Below, in pieces: positions 58,929 through 64,000 of a stretch of DNA of 64,000 bases. Under the pieces are notes generated by a model. It did no database searches, had not been told where the DNA came from, and saw nothing but the letters and a program-made list of their open reading frames with translations. Each line of letters starts with the position of its first letter. Position 1 is the stretch's first letter. Position numbers and translations under genes: made by a program. This stretch comes from Anaerolineales bacterium (lineage in GTDB: Bacteria > Chloroflexota > Anaerolineae > JAAEKA01). The DNA is taken from contig JACKBI010000011.1 of the NCBI GenBank assembly GCA_020634615.1, positions 1 through 64,000 on the forward strand, given 5' to 3'.

Positions 58929-59519
58929 TTAGGTGATTGTCTTTGCTGGATTTCCAGAAGCCGCGGAGGTTTCCATTTTGTCTGACGCGTCCGCGGACGC
59001 GATTCTTCCATCAGGTGTAGTTGGTGGCCGGGCGGCTGAAGGTTGCACGACATCATCAGCCGGATATGTGAACATCACCGCATAGTTCAGGTAGTGTTGC
59101 GGCATTTCGTAGTACGGTTGTCCGTCAAGAACCAGCCAGGCGTGGCCGCCGACGCCCTCGCCCAGACGACGCGCTCCGAAATAAACCACCACCGGCAAAC
59201 CGGCCCGCCGCAGGAAATGATAACGGGTCAATGAGCGGCGCAGGCAGATGCCCAGCGGCCGGCCGGCGCCAAAGGCCGTCAATGCGTCGGCGATGGCGCG
59301 GATTGTGTCGTTGTCCAACCTTTGTGGAGTTGGCGCTGGTGTCATTGCCAGCAGCGCAGCCGGCAGCGGCTGATTGAGACGGAGCGGCAACGACCGGGCA
59401 AACGCCAGCGCCTCGCGTACGAAACGGCGCTGTTCGGTCTGGAACATCGCCCGTGTCAGCGTCACGCTGTGGCGTGCGCCGCGCTCAATACGCGTCATTT
59501 CTCGTCTCAATCGTTGCAC
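58929..59519 (-). CDS. Lasso-peptide B2-like transglutaminase-fold protein at the head of the pentose-phosphate operon
   Basis: 196 residues from GTG, or 189 from the ATG seven codons later. The core has GICLRRSLTRYHFLRRAGLPVVVYFGARR (Cys of the Cys-His-Asp triad), GVGGHAWLVLDGQPYYEM (His and Asp), as in Transglut_core3/lasso peptide maturation protease (B2) domains. No precursor, cyclase (C) or B1 gene is adjacent. The C-terminal 50 residues are low-complexity. A TATAAT lies at 59531-59526 on the minus strand, seven bases before the GTG, so translation may be leaderless. Its 11-bp spacing to tkt makes it the first gene of the operon. Confidence 0.75.
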   Translation of the reverse strand: MQRLRREMTRIERGARHSVTLTRAMFQTEQRRFVREALAFARSLPLRLNQPLPAALLAMTPAPTPQRLDNDTIRAIADALTAFGAGRPLGICLRRSLTRYHFLRRAGLPVVVYFGARRLGEGVGGHAWLVLDGQPYYEMPQHYLNYAVMFTYPADDVVQPSAARPPTTPDGRIASADASDKMETSAASGNPAKTIT

Positions 59520-59525
59520 CAGGTA

Positions 59526-59531
59526 ATTATA
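59526..59531 (-). promoter_or_regulatory. -10 element of the pentose-phosphate operon
   Basis: TATAAT on the minus strand, in a GGGGTATAATTACC context, lies about seven bases before the GTG of the transglutaminase-like gene. A weak TTGGCC is a possible -35 16 bp further upstream. Confidence 0.5.
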
Positions 59532-59581
59532 CCCCGTCTGGCAAAAGGGCCAAAACAGTTAGCTTTCGTCGAGTTTCTGCC

Positions 59582-59609
59582 TTGACAGACTGTTCACATT
59601 GTGTATAAT
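59582..59609 (+). promoter_or_regulatory. Consensus promoter P1 of the CRP/FNR-like gene
   Basis: TTGACA (59582-59587) and TATAAT (59604-59609) match the sigma-70 consensus exactly with 16-bp spacing. Confidence 0.75.
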
Positions 59610-59651
59610 ATTGAATGACCGGTTAGCTTGCAAAAAGGTTAACATTTCATT

Positions 59652-59698
59652 AAGAAATTCGACAATTTCTTGACAGCATCGAGCGTTTCCGCTATAAT
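59652..59698 (+). promoter_or_regulatory. Consensus promoter P2 with overlapping palindrome
   Basis: TTGACA (59670-59675) and TATAAT (59693-59698) with the ideal 17-bp spacing. AAGAAATTCGACAATTTCTT (59652-59671), a perfect 8-4-8 palindrome, overlaps the -35 and is a good candidate operator for autorepression. Confidence 0.8.
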
Positions 59699-59704
59699 GC
59701 TTGT

Positions 59705-59932
59705 GTAAATAAAAAGATTTTGAACCTTTGAGACAGGCTATGAGTGTAAGACTGAAGAACGAAAACGACGGGCTTCGATAGAGACGGCGAAAACGCAATA
59801 ATGCGACGGATCAAATCTGGCGGGTCGCTTGAACACGTAAGATTGTTGAACCGCACCTACTCTATGGATTAGTAATGTTCGGGTCCGGTTAACATCCGGA
59901 AGATGTTACCAAAAGGTACTCAGGAGCCAAAA
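59705..59932 (+). promoter_or_regulatory. Long leader of the CRP/FNR-like gene with two short frames
   Basis: About 228 nt separate P2 from the coding start. A 13-codon frame (59740-59781, with GAGACAGG ahead) and a 23-codon frame starting MRRIKSGG (59801-59872) are present but unproven. AACATC and GATGTT form a small stem at 59890-59906 just before AGGAG. No known riboswitch class was recognised. Confidence 0.4.
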
Positions 59933-60607
59933 ATGACCAAAACACAGAAGCGTAAGACACCACTGTCCCAGTTGATTGCAAACATGACCGACGGCGACAA
60001 AGATTTCCAAAATGCCGTCACTACCAGGACTGTGCGCGCCGGTGAGACGATTGCCAGCCCGGAAGATCTGGGCAGCAAGCTGTTCATCCTGATGAACGGC
60101 CGCGCGCAACTGGTGACCCAAAACAAAGAAGGCCGTCGCATGATGATGTCCAAGCTTGGTCCCGGTTCCATCTTTGGAGACGGCGCCATGTTCAACCAGG
60201 ACGCTTCATCGCCGGTGTTTGCAGAAGCGATGGACGATTGTACGATCTGGGTGTTGCCGGAAACCTCGGCCCGCACCATGACCGAGCGCTACCCCATCAT
60301 TGGCTGGGGTATGCTGCAAACCTTCGGTCGCCGTCTGCGCCAGGTCGAAGACCGGCTGGAAGATGTAGCCTACAAGAAGCTGCCGCAGCGGTTGGCCAAG
60401 CTGCTGCTGGACATGTCCAGCGGCAGCGAACAGGCCCCGATCCGCACCAGCCACCAATCGTTGGCCGACATGTTGGGCACCTACCGCGAGACCGTCAGTA
60501 CGATCCTGCGCGGCTTCAAGGCGGATGGCATGGTGGAGTTGGGTTATCGTCGTATTTCGGTGACCGATCCGGCCGCGCTGCGGGCGCTGGCAACCACCAA
60601 CGAGTAA
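59933..60607 (+). CDS. CRP/FNR-family transcriptional regulator
   Basis: 224 residues from the ATG of MTKTQKRKTP, which follows AGGAG. The cyclic-nucleotide-binding-like domain (about 20-135) has GSKLFILMNGRAQLVTQNKEGRRMMMSKLGPGSIFGDGAMF, lacking the strict RE(L/M) and Arg pattern of cAMP-binding CRP; no FNR-type Cys cluster is present, so the signal is unknown. The winged HTH is TSHQSLADMLGTYRETVSTILRGFKADGMVELGYRRI. Two consensus promoters and a palindrome precede it, and two hairpins follow. Confidence 0.92.
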   Translation: MTKTQKRKTPLSQLIANMTDGDKDFQNAVTTRTVRAGETIASPEDLGSKLFILMNGRAQLVTQNKEGRRMMMSKLGPGSIFGDGAMFNQDASSPVFAEAMDDCTIWVLPETSARTMTERYPIIGWGMLQTFGRRLRQVEDRLEDVAYKKLPQRLAKLLLDMSSGSEQAPIRTSHQSLADMLGTYRETVSTILRGFKADGMVELGYRRISVTDPAALRALATTNE

Positions 60608-60623
60608 CTTGATTTGACACATC

Positions 60624-60673
60624 ACAGGCAGCCGCGGGCGCGGGATGATTGCATGAGGTGGCTGCCTGTTTCC
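60624..60673 (+). terminator. Terminator hairpin after the CRP/FNR-like gene
   Basis: ACAGGCAGCC and GGCTGCCTGT are exact 10-bp arms with a 26-nt loop, followed by TTCC, 17 bp past the stop codon. Confidence 0.55.
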
Positions 60674-60680
60674 ATGGACT

Positions 60681-60760
60681 GAGTGAGATTGTTTGAGCGG
60701 ATGTGAGTGGGATTGTTTGAGTGACTGCGAATAACGATTTGGGTTGAGCAAGATTGTATG
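60681..60760. repeat. Degenerate tandem repeat of GAGTG(A/G)GATTGTTTGAG
   Basis: Two units of about 24 bp start at 60681 and 60704, and a third weak match (GAGCAAGATTGTATGACG) follows near 60745. No gene overlaps. Confidence 0.55.
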
Positions 60761-60786
60761 ACGTGGGTGTGAGACGTGGGTAGAGT

Positions 60787-60819
60787 AATACTGCCGGGCC
60801 GATGAGGCCCGGCAGTATT
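60787..60819. terminator. Perfect 14-bp-arm hairpin, probable bidirectional terminator
   Basis: AATACTGCCGGGCC and GGCCCGGCAGTATT surround GATGA. The stem is strong and ends in AT-rich flanks on both sides. Confidence 0.65.
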
Positions 60820-61071
60820 GCGTCTTGGACCAAAATAGTACAGCGCCGCAGCAAAAGCTGGCTCGAGTCGATGCTTCGCTGGCTTGCCAAATCACATGCT
60901 GGTTCGTTCGCCGGCTGGCTGGCTCACTGTGGCTGACGCTGCACGATGCCCTCAACAGATTGCCACGCAGGGTCATCCTCGGTAAAATGGTCAGGTAGCG
61001 CAGATCCGGCAGGCTCTGCGTGTGACCGCCTGCCTAACCATTCACCACCACAAAACCAGGAGGCTTGCTCC
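60820..61071. other. Intergenic leader of the methyltransferase gene
   Basis: About 250 bp without a recognised gene; an open frame runs in from 60946 but its only good start is the GTG at 61072 after AGGAGG. Confidence 0.5.
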
Positions 61072-61998
61072 GTGGAAACTATACTAAAATCTCCCACCAA
61101 AACCGTCGTCATTGGCCCCGGCCGTCCTTTTGTCATCATCGGCGAACGCATCAACCCCACAGGACGCAAGAAGCTGGCGGCTGAAATGGCCGCCGGTGAC
61201 TTCAGTCGCGTGATCGCCGATGCGTTGGCACAGGTCGAGGCCGGCGCACAGGTGCTGGACGTCAACGCCGGAGTGCCGCTGGCCAACGAGCCGGAACTGA
61301 TGGCTGAGGCCATCCGGCTGGTTCAACAGACCGTCGATACTCCCGTCTGCATCGACTCGTCGGTAGTTCAGGCGCTGGAATCGGGGCTGAAAGCCGCCCT
61401 GGGCAAGCCGCTGGTCAACTCCGTCACCGGCGAGGACGAGCGGCTCGATGCGATCTTGCCCCTGGTGGCCGAACGTGGCGCGGCAGTCATCGGCATCAGC
61501 AACGACGAAACAGGAATCTCTTACGATCCAATGGAGCGGTTCAAGATCGCGAAAAAGATCGTCGAGCGCGCTGAAAGCTACGGAATTCCACGCGCCGACG
61601 TATTGATCGATCCGCTGGCCATGCCGGTAGGCGCAGTTCAGGGCGCCGGCAAACATCTCTTCGATATTGTCCGCATGGTGCGCGAAGAACTGGGCTGCAA
61701 CACGATCTGCGGCGCCAGCAACATCTCATTTGGCCTGCCCAACCGCCCAATCCTCAACGCCACCTTTGTCGCGATGGCCATCGCCGCGGGCATGCCTTGC
61801 ACGATCACCAACCCACTGGACCACGAGATCAGGCAGGCCATCCGTGCTGCCGACGTGATGATGGGCACCGATGAGAACTGCTACGCCTGGATCATGGCGC
61901 AACGTCAGGCAGCGGCCGAAATCGCCGGGCCGGCAACGGGCGAGCCAAGCGAACGCGTTTCGCGGCGCGAGGCGCGCCGGCAGGCCCGCGAGCAGTAG
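61072..61998 (+). CDS. Methyltetrahydrofolate:corrinoid methyltransferase-like (pterin-binding) protein
   Basis: GTG start after AGGAGG; 308 residues. The TIM-barrel pterin-binding fold is seen in FVIIGERINPTGRKKLAAEMAAGDFSRVIADALAQVEAGAQVLDVNAGVP, VCIDSSVVQALESGLK, LVNSVTGEDERLDAILPLVAERGAAVIGISND and ICGASNISFGLPNRPILNATFVAMAIAAGM. This is the MetH-N/AcsE-type (MeTr) branch rather than dihydropteroate synthase. MeTr moves a methyl group from methyltetrahydrofolate to a corrinoid protein. No corrinoid protein gene lies nearby. The basic C-terminus (RREARRQAREQ) is an odd extension. The aminotransferase gene follows 2 bp later. Confidence 0.88.
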   Translation: METILKSPTKTVVIGPGRPFVIIGERINPTGRKKLAAEMAAGDFSRVIADALAQVEAGAQVLDVNAGVPLANEPELMAEAIRLVQQTVDTPVCIDSSVVQALESGLKAALGKPLVNSVTGEDERLDAILPLVAERGAAVIGISNDETGISYDPMERFKIAKKIVERAESYGIPRADVLIDPLAMPVGAVQGAGKHLFDIVRMVREELGCNTICGASNISFGLPNRPILNATFVAMAIAAGMPCTITNPLDHEIRQAIRAADVMMGTDENCYAWIMAQRQAAAEIAGPATGEPSERVSRREARRQAREQ

Positions 61999-62000
61999 CC

Positions 62001-63083
62001 ATGACGCACGTCAAGCTGTTCATCCCCGGTCCCAGCGAGGTCCGCGACGACATTCTGCAAGCCCAGACAGCGCCGATGATGGGCCATCGCAGCGCCGAAT
62101 GTGACGCGCTGGTCGGCAGCGTGGAAGGCAAGCTCAAGCAGCTTTTCATGACCGGCAACCGTGTGTTCATCCTGGCGTCCAGCGGTTCCGGCCTGCAGGA
62201 AGCGGCCATCCGCAACGGCGTGCGCGCCGACCGGCCGGTGATCAACTTCATCAACGGCGCGTTCGCGCAGCGCTGGCACGAGGTGACGCTGGGCTGTGGC
62301 AAGCAGGCGCTGCGGGTCGACGTCCCCTGGGGCGAGCCGGTGCTGCCTGAGACGGTGGACGCAGCTCTGGCCGCGCTGGATGGACGCTGCGACGCGATCA
62401 CCGTGGTGCACAACGAGACCAGCACCGGCGTACGCAGCCCGGTCGGTGAGATCGCCGCGCTGGTACGTTCGAAGTATCCAGATACGCTGGTGTTTGTTGA
62501 CGCGGTCAGCAGCCTGGCGGGCGACTGGATACCGGTGGACGAGTGGCAACTCGACATCTGCCTCACGTCGTCGCAAAAGGCGCTGGCGCTGCCGCCCGGT
62601 CTGGCGTTCGCCGCGGTCAGCGACAGGACGCTGGCGCGGGCGAAGGATGTGACCGGGCGCGGCTGGTATTTCGACTTCCTGGTGCTGGAAAAGTACCTGG
62701 TCAAGAACACCACGCCGGCCACACCGGCCATCAGCCTGCTGCGCGCCGCCGACCGTCAACTCGACCACATCCTGGCCGAAGGGCTGGACGCGCGGGTAGC
62801 GCGTCACCGCCGCCTGGCCGGGATGACGCAGACCTGGGCGCTGGAACGCGGGTTTGGCCTGCTGGCCGCCGAAGACTTCCGCTCGCTGACCGTGACCTGC
62901 GTTGAGAACAGCCGCGGCATCGACTTCGCCGGTCTCAACCGCCACCTCAAGCAGCGCGGCATGACCATCTCCAACGGGTACGGTGACCTGAAAGGTAAGA
63001 CCTTCCGCATCGCCCACATGGGCGACGTGACGGACGCTGACATGGCAGAGTTGTTGGCGGTCATGGATGAGTTTCTGGCATAG
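62001..63083 (+). CDS. Class V aminotransferase (alanine/serine-glyoxylate aminotransferase-like)
   Basis: 360 residues. PLP enzyme with KLFIPGPSEVRDDILQAQTAPMMGHRSAECDALVG, VFILASSGSGLQEAAIRNGV, VVHNETSTGVRSPVGEIAALV, DAVSSLAGDWIPVDEWQLDICLTSSQKALALPPGLAFAAVS (Lys of SSQKAL forms the Schiff base). Such enzymes use serine or alanine with glyoxylate or hydroxypyruvate. The ATG comes 2 bp after the methyltransferase stop, so the pair is co-expressed. Link to one-carbon and serine metabolism is inference. Confidence 0.9.
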   Translation: MTHVKLFIPGPSEVRDDILQAQTAPMMGHRSAECDALVGSVEGKLKQLFMTGNRVFILASSGSGLQEAAIRNGVRADRPVINFINGAFAQRWHEVTLGCGKQALRVDVPWGEPVLPETVDAALAALDGRCDAITVVHNETSTGVRSPVGEIAALVRSKYPDTLVFVDAVSSLAGDWIPVDEWQLDICLTSSQKALALPPGLAFAAVSDRTLARAKDVTGRGWYFDFLVLEKYLVKNTTPATPAISLLRAADRQLDHILAEGLDARVARHRRLAGMTQTWALERGFGLLAAEDFRSLTVTCVENSRGIDFAGLNRHLKQRGMTISNGYGDLKGKTFRIAHMGDVTDADMAELLAVMDEFLA

Positions 63084-63106
63084 CACTATCAATTGAAGTG
63101 TCATGC

Positions 63107-63137
63107 AAGGGCGACGGGACCACTTCCGTCGCCCTTT
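63107..63137 (+). terminator. Intrinsic terminator after the aminotransferase gene
   Basis: AAGGGCGACGG and CCGTCGCCCTT form the stem, followed by TTGTCG, 24 bp past the stop codon. Confidence 0.75.
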
Positions 63138-63167
63138 GTCGTTTCATCGTTTGAGCTGGTCGTGGGG

Positions 63168-63257
63168 TTGACTTCGGAAGTCGCCGATTACTTGCCACGA
63201 CCGATCTCTTACTGTTCTGATTCTCTCTGGTACTCGGTTCGGCGACTTCCGAAGTTC
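63168..63257. repeat. Dispersed inverted-repeat element, copy I
   Basis: The arms GACTTCGGAAGTCGCCG (63170-63186) and CGGCGACTTCCGAAGT (63240-63255) are exact complements. The interior is different from the other copies. Confidence 0.8.
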
Positions 63258-63410
63258 CTGATCCGTCGGCGTTGCAGCAAGCCTTTTAGACAGCCACATT
63301 CTCCAACCAGCTTGCACCACGGCAGATTCGCGCTATACTCAGTGCTGGTTGCCGGACACTCGCTCACGGCGCACCGTTCACCGACACCGACTCATCGCTC
63401 ACCCTCCCTC

Positions 63411-64000
63411 ATGGCACTCCCTACCAGACAACAGATCGTCGAAAAGCCCGTCCGCATCGTGCGGATGATCGTGGCCGCGATGCTTATGCGCCTGACGGTC
63501 GATACCTCGGCGCGCATGTTCTACCCGTTCCTGCCGGAGATCAGCCGCGGGCTGGGCATTTCGCTGGCGCAGGGCGGGCTGCTGATGTCGCTGCGCTCGT
63601 CGATGATCTTCCTCAGCCCGCTCTTTGGCGCGTATACCGACCGGCGCGGCGCGCGCAACCTGCTGGCGGTGGCGCTGCTGGTGCAGGCCGGTGGGCTGGT
63701 CTGGCTCAGCACGGCCAGTGGTTTCGCAACCGCCGTACCGCCGATGATGATGCTGGGCCTCGCGTCGGCGGCGTTTATCCCTAACATGCAGGCCGCCATC
63801 AGCGAGCAGGTGCCGTTCGACCGTCGCGGCCGCGTGCTGGGCATCATCGAGTTCAGTTGGGCGATTACCGGACTGATCATCCTGCCCATCGTCGGCGTCG
63901 TGATGACGGTGCAAGGCTGGCAGGCGCCGCTGCGGGTCGTGGCCATATGCAGTCTGGCAGCTGCGCCGCTGGCCTTCTTGCTTCCCAGCCAGCGGCGGCC
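63411..64000 (+). CDS. MFS transporter, partial (runs past the window end)
   Basis: The ATG opens a frame of 196 codons without a stop before the window end, reading MALPTRQQIVEKPVRIV, then LMRLTVDTSARMFYPFLPEI, SLAQGGLLMSLRSSMIFLSPLFGAYTDRRGARNLL, GLASAAFIPNMQAAISEQVPFDRRGRVLGIIEFSWAITG. At least five hydrophobic helices and the GAYTDRRGAR motif between helices 2 and 3 mark a major facilitator. The substrate is unknown. The upstream spacer carries CTCACCG-type simple repeats. Confidence 0.85.
   Translation, partial: MALPTRQQIVEKPVRIVRMIVAAMLMRLTVDTSARMFYPFLPEISRGLGISLAQGGLLMSLRSSMIFLSPLFGAYTDRRGARNLLAVALLVQAGGLVWLSTASGFATAVPPMMMLGLASAAFIPNMQAAISEQVPFDRRGRVLGIIEFSWAITGLIILPIVGVVMTVQGWQAPLRVVAICSLAAAPLAFLLPSQRR

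Noticed and set aside
61905..63104. 399-codon minus-strand frame
   Set aside because: Antisense to the class V aminotransferase; no domain recognised.

Overview
The window is high-GC bacterial chromosomal DNA with about 55 protein-coding genes. No rRNA, tRNA, CRISPR array, phage or complete insertion sequence was recognised. The gene set fits Chloroflexota, probably the Anaerolineae/Caldilineae side: large MalT-like LuxR regulators, DUF4256, DUF2200 and DUF4386 proteins, HlyD/MacB exporters without an outer-membrane partner, secreted TP-rich lipoproteins, short-form EF-Ts, and proteins ending in an LPxx tail. This placement is inference from gene content and could not be tested by alignment.

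Layout. 0-9.2 kb: two serine hydrolases, small DUF proteins, a large LuxR regulator, and a decayed stretch with gene fragments. 9.2-16.6 kb: a DUF1295 membrane protein, then a leftward MacB-like export cluster (ATPase, DUF5666-like protein, two paralogous membrane-fusion adaptors, permease). 16.7-22 kb: a three-gene envelope operon (intradiol-dioxygenase-like lipoprotein, M23 peptidase, beta-propeller lipoprotein) and two paralogous secreted proteins with LTQEQAD repeats. 22.4-29.7 kb: sugar acetyltransferase and oxidoreductase, SbcC-like ATPase, methyltransferase, membrane protein and polysaccharide deacetylase. 29.8-42 kb: assorted metabolic and regulatory genes (GNATs, HAD, TipA-like MerR, NYN-HEAT protein, HicBA, AroK-AroB fusion, CutC, two-subunit aconitase X). 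42-47 kb: the conserved rpsB-tsf-pyrH-frr-uppS-cdsA block. 47-50 kb: two tandem UMF1-type transporters. 50-53 kb: two secreted surface proteins, one frameshifted. 53.3-59.5 kb: a leftward pentose-phosphate operon (transglutaminase-like gene, tkt, tal, zwf, pgl), with pgl frameshifted near its end. 59.5-64 kb: a CRP/FNR regulator behind two consensus promoters, a methyltetrahydrofolate methyltransferase with a class V aminotransferase, and the start of a transporter that runs off the window.

How parts fit together. The strongest new signal is a 33-bp element of three 11-bp direct repeats, ending in an extended -10, located 65-77 bp before three separate start codons: the ABC exporter ATPase and both LTQEQAD secreted proteins. 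This suggests one regulon, probably under an OmpR/PhoB-type response regulator, joining a twin-adaptor exporter to a pair of undescribed secreted repeat proteins. Other notable items are an intradiol-dioxygenase-like lipoprotein whose normally N-terminal TPAQxEGPYYP segment is at the C-terminus, a dispersed MITE-like inverted repeat with about nine copies in intergenic DNA, a MerR-type promoter that appears leaderless, and two single-base frameshifts.
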